Assembly: GCA_041488455.1 (NCBI GenBank) | Contig: JBGPPG010000058.1 | Location: 1-20,276 of the forward strand | DNA from: DASQPE01 sp041488455 | GTDB taxonomy: Bacteria; Gemmatimonadota; Gemmatimonadetes; Gemmatimonadales; GWC2-71-9 | Direction: 5' to 3' | Length of the DNA stretch: 20,276 bases | Shown: positions 14,477 to 20,276 of the stretch, one piece after another | Layout: each line of letters begins with the position of its first letter | How positions within the stretch are numbered: position 1 is the stretch's first letter | Notes under the pieces: generated by a model | Seen by the model: the letters and a program-made list of their open reading frames with translations, nothing else | What the model was told of the DNA's origin: nothing | The model's database searches: none | Made by a program: the position numbers and the translations under genes

Positions 14477-14507
14477 TTGGGTACATCCCCCACCAAATGG
14501 TACGGTT

Positions 14508-14516
14508 AAGATAACA
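14508..14516 (-). promoter_or_regulatory. Possible extended -10 promoter for grpE-dnaJ
   Basis: On the minus strand TGTTATCTT (14516-14508) matches the extended -10 pattern TGnTAnnnT. It would start transcription about 25-30 nt before the grpE GTG. No good -35 lies 17 bp upstream, which is acceptable for extended -10 promoters. No CIRCE element (HrcA operator) is seen in the 61-bp cinA-grpE gap. Confidence 0.4.
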
Positions 14517-14537
14517 CCCGTGATATCAGGCGGGCGG

Positions 14538-15776
14538 TTAGGAATTTCGCAAACGCCGAAGCAGGAGGAAGAGCGCCGCCTGGGCGGATCGCGACCGGAT
14601 GTTGTCGCGCGGACCCGGAAGAAGCACGCGCGTCGCCTCGACCCGGTCCCCCAAGGCGGTCGCGAGCCAGACTGTTCCGACCGGCTTCTCGGGCGTCCCA
14701 CCGGAAGGCCCGGCGATTCCGGTCACCGCCGCCGAGAGACCCACGCCGAAGCGCCCGATGGCGCCGAGCGCCAAGGCGCGGACAACCTCCTCGCTTACGG
14801 CGCCGTGCCGGTCGATCAGCTCCGCGGACACGTCGAGTAGGGCGGTCTTCACCGTGTTGTCGTAGGCGACGACCCCCCCGACCATCACTTCGGAGCTTCT
14901 CGGCGTGTCGGTGAGACGCTTGGCGAGAAGCCCACCGGTGCAGGACTCCGCTACCGCGATGCGGAGGCCGCGCGCACGTGCGGCCTCGAGCACAACAGCG
15001 GACAGATCGGCATCGCCCTCACCGTAGACATGGTCCCCGGCTCGGGCGCGCAGCAGGTCGGCCGCGGTGCGGAGGCGGGCATCCGCGTCCGCCGGCGCGA
15101 AGCCCCACGCCGTCACCCGGAGGTCCACGCCCTCCTCGCCGGGAAGGTAGGCGAGCGTGAGCGGCGCGATCGCGGCCTCGATCTCGCCCAGCCGCTCGGC
15201 GAGCGTGGATTCCGGCAGGCCCGTCGTCCGCACCACGAGGGATCGCACGACGGCGGCGTCCGCCCGGCTGGCGAGGCGTGGGACCACCTCGTGCCGGAGG
15301 AGGTTCCGCATCTCGTACGGCACACCGGGCAGCATGATGACGAGCCCCGGCGGGCCCTCGAGCCAGATACCGGGGGCAGTGCCCCACCGGTTGGGCAGCA
15401 CCGTTGCGCCACGGGGGATCTCGGCCTGCACCCGGTTGCTCTCTCCCGGCACCCGGCCCAGCCTGGCGAAGCGCGCCACCACCGCCTGCCAGACGTTCTC
15501 ATCGAACTCAAGCGGCGTGTCGAACAAGCGGGCGACCGCCCGCTTGGAGATGTCGTCCCGGGTCGGCCCGAGGCCACCGGTCGTGAGCACGGTACCGGTG
15601 CGTGCCAGTGCTCCGGCGACCGCGTCGGCGATGTCTTCCGCGCGGTCACCGACCGACGTGCGCCGCGCGACCCTGAGCCCGTGCTCGCCGAGGGCCCGGG
15701 CGATCTCCGCCCCGTTGGAGTCGACCGTGAAGCCGAGAACGAGCTCGGTGCCGATGGTGAGGAGTTCGATATGCAT
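14538..15776 (-). CDS. cinA: CinA family protein (MoCF domain + NMN amidohydrolase domain)
   Basis: A 412-residue two-domain protein. Residues 1-170 form the MoCF/COG1058 domain: LTIGTELVLGFTVDSNG, TTGGLGPTRDD and LPGVPYEM, linked in the family to ADP-ribose pyrophosphatase activity. Residues from about 255 form the PncC-type nicotinamide-nucleotide amidohydrolase domain with VAESCTGGLLAKRLT, GGVVAYDNTVKTALL and VTGIAGPSGGTPEKPVG. Full-length CinA is about this size. It probably recycles pyridine nucleotides; the competence-related name is historical. The start is the ATG at 15776 (MHIELLTIGTE). It is separated from pgsA by the family 3 repeat array, and there is no strong ribosome binding site. 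Confidence 0.94.
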   Translation of the reverse strand: MHIELLTIGTELVLGFTVDSNGAEIARALGEHGLRVARRTSVGDRAEDIADAVAGALARTGTVLTTGGLGPTRDDISKRAVARLFDTPLEFDENVWQAVVARFARLGRVPGESNRVQAEIPRGATVLPNRWGTAPGIWLEGPPGLVIMLPGVPYEMRNLLRHEVVPRLASRADAAVVRSLVVRTTGLPESTLAERLGEIEAAIAPLTLAYLPGEEGVDLRVTAWGFAPADADARLRTAADLLRARAGDHVYGEGDADLSAVVLEAARARGLRIAVAESCTGGLLAKRLTDTPRSSEVMVGGVVAYDNTVKTALLDVSAELIDRHGAVSEEVVRALALGAIGRFGVGLSAAVTGIAGPSGGTPEKPVGTVWLATALGDRVEATRVLLPGPRDNIRSRSAQAALFLLLRRLRNS

Positions 15777-15782
15777 GGGGGA

Positions 15783-15861
15783 GCCGTTAGCCGTTGGCTG
15801 TTAGCCGTTGGCCATTAGCCGTTAGCTAATGGCTAGGCTAATGGCTAATGGCTAACGGCTA
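15783..15861. repeat. Heptamer repeat array, family 3 (GCCGTTA / GCTAATG), inverted arms
   Basis: Six left units (GCCGTTA, GCCGTTG, GCTGTTA, GCCGTTG, GCCATTA, GCCGTTA; 15783-15824) run into inverted units GCTAATG, a 5-nt GCTAG, GCTAATG twice, GCTAACG and a final GCTA (15825-15861). The centre is the perfect palindrome TTAGCTAA (15822-15829), so the array folds on itself with almost no loop. It spans the whole pgsA-cinA gap, and its last unit supplies the stop codon and last two codons of pgsA. Confidence 0.92.
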
Positions 15862-16484
15862 GAGAACAGGTCCCGGTGCCGGTAGATGTACACCGCGAAG
15901 CTGTACACCGTCAGCAGCGCGGCTACCGCCAGCGTCACTGCCACGAAGCTGCCGTGAAACTCGTTCCAGTACTCGGCGATGCGATTGTGCTCCCAGCCGA
16001 GAGGCTTGCGCGCGTCGCGGAAGGCGAACCACGCGATCGTAGCGCCGATGAAGACGTTCTGGATGACGGTCTTCAGCTTGCCCGCCCCACCGGCTGGAAT
16101 CACGACGCCGCGGCGCTGTGCCCACCACCGGAACGCGGTCATGGCGAGCTCCCGCCCGATGAGCAGGAGGCAGACCCAGAGCGGGATGCTCCCCCACAGC
16201 GGGATGTCGTAGAGGTCGTGCCGCTGGCGCGAGATCCAGTAGATCGGGATGAGGGTGGAGAAGAGGAGCAGCTTGTCGGCGATGGGGTCGAGCAGAATGC
16301 CGAGGTCGGTGACCTGCTTGCGCCGGCGGGCGAGGTGGCCGTCGAATACGTCGCTCACGGCGGCCACGACGAAGATCACGAAGCAGACAAGCTTGGGCCA
16401 ATACCCTTCGATGAAGGGCAGCAGCGCGATGACCGGCGTGAAGCAGATCCGGACGATCGTGATGATGTTGGGCAACGTCCACAT
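15852..16484 (-). CDS. pgsA: CDP-diacylglycerol-glycerol-3-phosphate 3-phosphatidyltransferase
   Basis: A 210-residue integral membrane enzyme making phosphatidylglycerophosphate, the first committed step to phosphatidylglycerol. The CDP-alcohol phosphotransferase signature DGx2ARx8Gx3Dx3D is complete in the stretch from DGHLAR to DPIAD (about residues 47-70). The N-terminus MWTLPNIITIVRICFTPVIA is typical of PgsA. About five to six hydrophobic segments are seen. The start is the ATG at 16484, 11 bp after mglA; an upstream in-frame ATG would lie inside mglA. Its last codons, Ser-Arg-stop, are read from a family 3 repeat unit. Other CDP-alcohol transferases are possible, but the N-terminus and length favour PgsA. 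Confidence 0.9.
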   Translation of the reverse strand: MWTLPNIITIVRICFTPVIALLPFIEGYWPKLVCFVIFVVAAVSDVFDGHLARRRKQVTDLGILLDPIADKLLLFSTLIPIYWISRQRHDLYDIPLWGSIPLWVCLLLIGRELAMTAFRWWAQRRGVVIPAGGAGKLKTVIQNVFIGATIAWFAFRDARKPLGWEHNRIAEYWNEFHGSFVAVTLAVAALLTVYSFAVYIYRHRDLFSSR

Positions 16485-16495
16485 GCCCGCCCCCG

Positions 16496-17170
16496 TCAGC
16501 CCAGGGACTTGACCACGGTCTTGCTGATCGCGCGGAGGGTGTCGAACACCCCGTCGCCCGTGAGCGCCACGGCCTCGAAGTAGGGCGCCCGCTCGACCCA
16601 CTCGCCGTCCTGCTGATAGACGAGATACTCACCCTCGTGCTGGGGATCGGGCGTGAGCCGCTGGCGGGCGGCGTCGGCCACCGGCCAGCCCGGATTGAGC
16701 GCCGCCTGGAGCTCAGCGATCGGTGCGGCGTTGGGGAGGTCTCGCTTGTTGTACTGGACGGCGAAGGGAATGCGGGTCATGTCGTAGCCGTACTGCGCCA
16801 TGTTCTCATACAGGTTCTGCATGGCCTCGATGTTCGCATCCATCCGGTCGATCTGGCTGTCAGCCACGAACACGACGCCGTCCACGCCCTTAAGGATGAG
16901 CTTGCGGGACGCGTTGTAGTACACCTGGCCGGGCACGGTGTAGAGGTGGAACTTGACCTTGAATCCGCGCACCGAGCCGAGATCCACGGGGAGGAAGTCG
17001 AAAAAGAGGGTACGCTCCGTCTCGGTCGCGAGGGAGATCATCTTGCCGCGCGAGGCGGGTGCGACCTTGTGATAGACGTGCTCGAGATTCGTGGTCTTCC
17101 CGCCCAGCCCGGGGCCGTAGTAGACCAGCTTGCAGTTGATCTCGCGCGAGGCGTAGTTGATCATCGACAT
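16496..17170 (-). CDS. mglA: MglA-type small Ras-like GTPase
   Basis: A 224-residue GTPase of the bacterial MglA family, whose members set cell polarity and drive gliding or type IV pilus placement. The P-loop is GPGLGGKTTN at residues 19-28. TETERTLFFDFLP (switch region), TVPGQVYYNASRK (the DxxG region reads TVPGQ, as in MglA) and NKRDLP (G4) at 141-146 are intact. The family is usually about 195 residues. The extra length lies at about 161-196, between ELQAALNP and FEAVALTGDGVFDTL, and carries GWPVADAARQ, EGEYLVYQQDGEW and VERAPY. A GGGGGA site precedes the ATG. The gene sits 15 bp after a roadblock-domain gene, its likely regulator. Confidence 0.93.
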   Translation of the reverse strand: MSMINYASREINCKLVYYGPGLGGKTTNLEHVYHKVAPASRGKMISLATETERTLFFDFLPVDLGSVRGFKVKFHLYTVPGQVYYNASRKLILKGVDGVVFVADSQIDRMDANIEAMQNLYENMAQYGYDMTRIPFAVQYNKRDLPNAAPIAELQAALNPGWPVADAARQRLTPDPQHEGEYLVYQQDGEWVERAPYFEAVALTGDGVFDTLRAISKTVVKSLG

Positions 17171-17185
17171 GCGATGGTGTCCCCC

Positions 17186-17686
17186 TCAGCCCCCGAAGAG
17201 CTTGTCGATCTCGTCCTCGGCCTCCCCCAGGAACTCCGACTCCATCGCCGGCCCCTGCCCTGCGGCACCGTCGCGATCGAACATCGCCCTGAACAGCTGA
17301 TTCAGCTCGCCCACCGCGTGCCGGACGCGCAGCTTCACCAGCCCCAGCGTCGTCCGGTTGTCGAACAGCACGACCAGGATGACCCGCCGGGCAATGTCGG
17401 CGAGGTACATGGACTCGCGCTCGCCCTGATGGAAGAGCGCGCCGAACTCGGGCTCCCCCAGCATGCGGGCGAGCTGGTCGTTGGCGCTGAAGTCAGCGGC
17501 GGTGAGCGAGGCGAACGCGGTCGGATCGAACACGGGCGCTTCGCCTACGGTGGCGACCAGCTGGCCCGTCCGATCGACAATGAGCGCCGTGCGTGCACTC
17601 GCGTCGCGGAGGAAGCCGGTGAGGATGGCCTGCAGCCGCTGCGCGTCATCCTCTCGGAACGACCAGCTGGAGGCCCCGCCGCTCAC
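17186..17686 (-). CDS. Roadblock/LC7 domain protein (MglB-like)
   Basis: A 166-residue protein with a Roadblock/LC7 fold at about residues 14-130. The first helix is EDDAQRLQAILTGFLRDA, followed by strands TALIVDRTGQLVATVGE, an FASLTAADFSANDQLARMLGE helix, then ESMYLADIARRVILVVLFD and a final helix ending near MFDRD. The C-terminal 35 residues are acidic and probably flexible. By family, such proteins are GTPase-activating partners of MglA. The gene directly precedes mglA, so it is probably the MglB of this pair, though other roadblock roles cannot be excluded. The start is a GTG with a GAGGGGGC site upstream. Confidence 0.85.
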   Translation of the reverse strand: MSGGASSWSFREDDAQRLQAILTGFLRDASARTALIVDRTGQLVATVGEAPVFDPTAFASLTAADFSANDQLARMLGEPEFGALFHQGERESMYLADIARRVILVVLFDNRTTLGLVKLRVRHAVGELNQLFRAMFDRDGAAGQGPAMESEFLGEAEDEIDKLFGG

Positions 17687-17696
17687 GGCCGCCCCC

Positions 17697-17966
17697 TCAT
17701 CCGAGCGCGGTCTCCATCCGGCGCACCATGGTCTCGGCCCGACGGCGGAGAACGGGCTGGGTCTCCCAGCTGAGATAGTCCCGCAGGAGCCGCACCGTCT
17801 CGACCCCCTGCTGGCCCGCGAGAAAGCCGAGCGCCCCGAGCCGGCGGAGTGGCTGGTCGCTGAACAGATCCTGGCGATGCCGGGAGAGGCGATACTGGGC
17901 CAGAAGCCAGCCCGCGACGAGGCCGGCGACGGCCCCGCCTACGAACACCCCGGTTCGGCTGCGCAT
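17697..17966 (-). CDS. Hypothetical small membrane-anchored protein
   Basis: An 89-residue protein with no recognised family. Residues 5-24 form one glycine-rich transmembrane helix (VFVGGAVAGLVAGWLLA, with G-x3-G spacing). The rest is a basic, helical cytoplasmic-type tail with two similar helical stretches (RRLGALGFLAGQQG and VETVRLLRDYLSWE), slightly like HEAT-type helices. A perfect AGGAGGTG site lies 5 nt upstream of the ATG (17979-17972). Its start overlaps the recR stop by one base (TGATG), and 10 bp separate it from the roadblock gene, so it belongs to the same operon. It could anchor the roadblock/MglA pair at the membrane, but nothing in the sequence proves this. Confidence 0.75.
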   Translation of the reverse strand: MRSRTGVFVGGAVAGLVAGWLLAQYRLSRHRQDLFSDQPLRRLGALGFLAGQQGVETVRLLRDYLSWETQPVLRRRAETMVRRMETALG

Positions 17967-18562
17967 CAGGGCACCTCCTGGCGGGCGCTTAGCGCGTGCG
18001 CGAGGGTGACGCCGTCCACGTACTCGAGGTCGCCGCCCATGGGGAGGCCACGCGCGAGGCGGGTGACGCGGGCGCCCAACCCGGCGAGCAGCTGCTGGAT
18101 GTACGTCGCCGTGACCTCGCCTTCCATCGAGGGGTTGGTCGCGAGGATCACCTCGTGGACCGAGCCCGAGCGCACCCGCTCCACCAGGCGGTCGAGCCGC
18201 AGGGCCTCCGGTCCCACGCCGTCGAGCGGCGACAGCCGGCCGCCCAGCACGTGGTAGCGTCCGCGAAACTCGGTCGCCCGCTCGACGACGCTCACGGCCG
18301 AGGCCTCCTCGACGACGCAGAGAACCGCCGGGTCACGCCGCGGATCCTGGCAGATGGCGCACGGCTGCTCCTCGGTCGGGTTGCCGCACTGCTCGCACGG
18401 CCGCACCCGCTCGGCCACGATCGTCAAAGCGGCGGCGAGCCGCGCGGCCTGCTCGGGAGACTGCTGAAGCAAGTGGTAGGTGAGGCGCTGTGCCGTCTTG
18501 CGGCCGATCCCCGGGAGCCTCGCGAGCTCGGTGATCAGCAGCTCGATCGCGCCCACCGTCAA
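17966..18562 (-). CDS. recR: Recombination mediator protein RecR
   Basis: A 198-residue protein of the RecFOR pathway that loads RecA at gaps. Domains in order: helix-hairpin-helix with LARLPGIGRKTAQRL; a C4 zinc finger CEQCGN...CAIC at about residues 56-72; a Toprim domain with LCVVEEASAVSVVE and the ATNPSMEGEVTATYI stretch; and the Walker-B-like C-terminal end RLARGLPMGGDLEYVDGVTL. Length is normal. The reading frame opens with TTG at 18562, overlapping the ybaB stop; a GTG two codons later (18556) is an equally plausible start, giving 196 residues. The dnaX-ybaB-recR order is a widespread conserved trio. Confidence 0.95.
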   Translation of the reverse strand: MTVGAIELLITELARLPGIGRKTAQRLTYHLLQQSPEQAARLAAALTIVAERVRPCEQCGNPTEEQPCAICQDPRRDPAVLCVVEEASAVSVVERATEFRGRYHVLGGRLSPLDGVGPEALRLDRLVERVRSGSVHEVILATNPSMEGEVTATYIQQLLAGLGARVTRLARGLPMGGDLEYVDGVTLAHALSARQEVP

Positions 18563-18864
18563 AGCGACGGGAAGGGGAACGGCTGCACCTTCCGCATCTC
18601 GGCCTGGAGCAGCTCGGCCGCGCGGCGCTGCGCCTCCGCGACCGCGGCGAGCACGAGATCGCCGAGCAATTCGGCGTCCCGTCCCTCGAACGCGCCCGGG
18701 TCGATGGTGACCGCGCGGATGGTCCCGCGGCCGTCGGCCGTCACCCGGACCAGCCCGCCGCCGGAGGTCGTCTCGATGGTGCGCCCGGCGAGCTCCGACT
18801 GAAGCTGCTGCAGCCGGCCCTGGACCTGCTGGCTCAGTTGAAAAAGCTGCTGAAGATCGGCCAT
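18559..18864 (-). CDS. ybaB: YbaB/EbfC family nucleoid-associated protein
   Basis: A 101-residue DNA-binding protein. The start chosen is the ATG at 18864 (MADLQQLFQLSQQVQGRLQQ); the longer open frame runs into the spacer. Features are the N-terminal helix rich in Gln and Leu, then ELAGRTIETTSGGGLVRVTADGRGTIRAVTID, and the conserved LLGDLVLAAVAEAQRRAAEL helix. Homologues form dimers that bind DNA broadly and affect nucleoid structure and gene expression. It overlaps recR by a few bases depending on the recR start. It lies between dnaX and recR, as in most bacteria. Confidence 0.93.
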   Translation of the reverse strand: MADLQQLFQLSQQVQGRLQQLQSELAGRTIETTSGGGLVRVTADGRGTIRAVTIDPGAFEGRDAELLGDLVLAAVAEAQRRAAELLQAEMRKVQPFPFPSL

Positions 18865-18923
18865 GCTCTCGGGTAAACCTGCCATAGACGGCAAACTAGA
18901 CTTGCAAGAAATCTGCCGCAAGA

Positions 18924-18953
18924 AGCCGTTAGCTAACGGCTAATGGCTAATGG
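18924..18953. repeat. Family 3 heptamer repeat, second locus
   Basis: The first 18 bp (18924-18941) are a perfect palindrome, AGCCGTTAG followed by CTAACGGCT, centred on the same TTAGCTAA as the array at 15783-15861. It continues as AATGGCTAATGG, adding one to two more heptamer units. It lies in the 100-bp dnaX-ybaB gap. The shared motif shows this is the same dispersed repeat family about 3.1 kb away. Confidence 0.88.
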
Positions 18954-18964
18954 ACAACCCTTCT

Positions 18965-20276
18965 CTACTCCACGATCTCCAAATCTAACGCCTCTGCCGC
19001 TGTATCCAGCGTGGGGTCCTTGGCCCTGAGGTTGGTCAGGCGATCCGCCCGGATCGAGGCTTCCGACATGCGCTTGGGCGCGGCCGGGGCTCCGGTGTCC
19101 GCCGGGGAGCCGGACACGACCCGGAGCCGCACCGGCTGCCCCACGGCGCGGCTCATGATCTCCTCCACCAGCCCCGCTTGCTCCTGGAGCGGTTGCACGA
19201 AGAGGCCGGCGGACTCCGGCAGCCGGACGGTGAGCCACGGCGGCTCGACGTCGGCCGGTTCCGCCGTCGCCACGGCCTCGCCGAGGAAGGGCTTGCGCTC
19301 GCGCACGGCCGCGACCAGCGCGGGCCACGCGGCGCGCAGCGAGGCGACGGAGAACTCGACCGACAGCGGCAGCGGAGAAGGAGCGGCGGACGCCTCCGGG
19401 CCGGCGGGCGCCCGGTCGGTCTTGGGGGCCGCGCGTCTCGGTGGGGCGACCGGCTCAGCCGCGCCCCGCCCGCCTTCGTCCGTCGGGCCCGAAGCTCCCG
19501 TCCCCCCGCTTCCGATCACCTGCTCGAGATCCACGATGCGGTCGAGCATCGCCCAGCGCAGCAAGAGCGTCTCGACCACGAGCCGAGGGTTCCCGCTGCG
19601 CCGGACCGCCGTCTCGTTGTCGGCGAGCAGCTTGAGCATGCGGAGCACGTCTCCGGGCGTGAGCTGATCGCGGTAGCGGCGAAGCGTCTCCTGCATGGCC
19701 TCGGTCAAGTCCTCCGGCTCCGTGCCGAGCTGGAGCATGAGCAGCGCGCGGAGCATCTCTCCCACCCCGCCCATGAACTCGGCGAGATCGGCGCCGGCAT
19801 CCATCAGCCGCTCCACCAGCGAGAAGACGGCGGCCGGCCGCCGCTCGGCCACGAGCGCCAGGATTTCGGCGTATCGCTCGTCACCGGCCAGGCCCAGGAT
19901 CTCCCGCACCCGCGCCGCGGTGATCGCGCCCTCCCCGAAGCTCAAGCACTGGTCCAGCATCGAGAGCGCGTCGCGCATGCCGCCGTCGGCGTGCCGGGCG
20001 ATGAGCGTGAGCGCATCGTCGTCGGCGTCGATGTGCTCGCGGGTCAGCACCTCCCGGAGGCGCGCCCTGATGGCCGCCGGGCCGATGCGGCGGAAGTCGA
20101 ACCGCTGGAGCCGGGACAGAACGGGCGCCGCGGTAGCCCCGATCTTCTGGGGATCCGTCGTGGCGAAGACGAACACCACCCGCTGCGGCGGCTCCTCCAG
20201 GATCTTGAGGAGCGCGTTCCACGCCTCGCGGGTGAGCATATGCGCTTCGTCCACGATGTACACCTTGTAGCGCCCC
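18965..20276 (-). CDS. dnaX: DNA polymerase III subunit gamma/tau (5' part outside window)
   Basis: The clamp-loader ATPase DnaX, cut at its N-terminus; the frame is open to the window edge, reading GRYKVYIVDEAHML there. The apparent GTG start at 20263 is internal. Visible parts: Walker B VDEAHML; sensor 1 VFATTDPQKIG; the arginine-finger motif LSRLQRFDFRRI, where the usual SRC has Leu instead of Cys; sensor 2 GGMRDALSMLDQ; and the collar domain. A Pro/Ala/Gly-rich linker (GSGGTGASG to PSPLPLS) and a C-terminal tau-like domain with SVASLRAAWPALVAAVRERKPFLG then follow. The Walker A and zinc motifs would lie just outside. I see no A-rich slippery site for a gamma frameshift in the visible part. 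Confidence 0.95.
   Translation of the reverse strand, partial: GRYKVYIVDEAHMLTREAWNALLKILEEPPQRVVFVFATTDPQKIGATAAPVLSRLQRFDFRRIGPAAIRARLREVLTREHIDADDDALTLIARHADGGMRDALSMLDQCLSFGEGAITAARVREILGLAGDERYAEILALVAERRPAAVFSLVERLMDAGADLAEFMGGVGEMLRALLMLQLGTEPEDLTEAMQETLRRYRDQLTPGDVLRMLKLLADNETAVRRSGNPRLVVETLLLRWAMLDRIVDLEQVIGSGGTGASGPTDEGGRGAAEPVAPPRRAAPKTDRAPAGPEASAAPSPLPLSVEFSVASLRAAWPALVAAVRERKPFLGEAVATAEPADVEPPWLTVRLPESAGLFVQPLQEQAGLVEEIMSRAVGQPVRLRVVSGSPADTGAPAAPKRMSEASIRADRLTNLRAKDPTLDTAAEALDLEIVE

Noticed and set aside
14477..14537. CIRCE/HrcA operator upstream of grpE-dnaJ
   Set aside because: The TTAGCACTC-N9-GAGTGCTAA pattern is absent from the gap.
18965..20276. Programmed frameshift producing a gamma form of DnaX
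   Set aside because: No A-rich slippery heptamer is visible in the part of dnaX inside the window.

Overview
This window looks like chromosomal DNA from a high-GC, GC3-biased bacterium, most likely a member of Gemmatimonadota or a close relative. That is an inference from gene content and order: arrays of MacB/FtsX-type permeases, a bacillithiol deacetylase, a DUF4349 lipoprotein, and a block carrying dnaX, ybaB, recR, a roadblock protein, an MglA GTPase, pgsA, cinA, grpE and dnaJ. No database search was possible. Housekeeping genes dominate, and I see no prophage, transposase, CRISPR array, rRNA or tRNA.

Layout. Positions 1-4138 (+) hold four consecutive ABC-transporter permease genes, the first cut by the window edge. 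They follow an A-B-A-B order, as if a two-permease module had been duplicated. Positions 4141-6014 (-) hold a compact overlapping operon: small SRPBCC protein, ArsR-like regulator, long SRPBCC protein. It is driven from a divergent intergenic region (6015-6153) with a very good sigma70-type promoter and palindromes. Positions 6154-12782 (+) hold a DUF4349 lipoprotein, bshB1, a class I cysteine desulfurase overlapping mnmA (sulfur donor and tRNA thiolase), a small four-helix membrane protein, and ppk1, which is preceded by a possible Pho box. Positions 12779-20276 (-) hold ten co-directional genes, in transcription order dnaX (5' end outside the window), ybaB, recR, a small membrane protein, a roadblock protein, mglA, pgsA, cinA, grpE and dnaJ. 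ppk1 and dnaJ end tail to tail on one shared CTAG.

How the genes work together. dnaX (clamp loader), ybaB and recR form the classic replication/recombination trio. The roadblock/MglA pair is a small-GTPase module of the polarity/motility type. grpE and dnaJ are DnaK co-chaperones. The cysteine desulfurase can feed persulfide sulfur to MnmA for wobble-uridine 2-thiolation, next to a bacillithiol gene, so the 7.2-10.2 kb stretch has a thiol/sulfur theme.

The most unusual feature is non-coding. Four spacers between co-directional genes contain arrays of degenerate 7-bp repeats. Three of the arrays are arranged as inverted arms that can fold into long hairpins, and the fourth contains a perfect palindrome. 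Three unrelated heptamers are used (TGAACAG, GTGAGAA, TTAGCCG); the third occurs at two loci. In two cases the upstream gene's stop codon lies inside a repeat unit, and one array sits exactly at the junction between the two duplicated permease modules.
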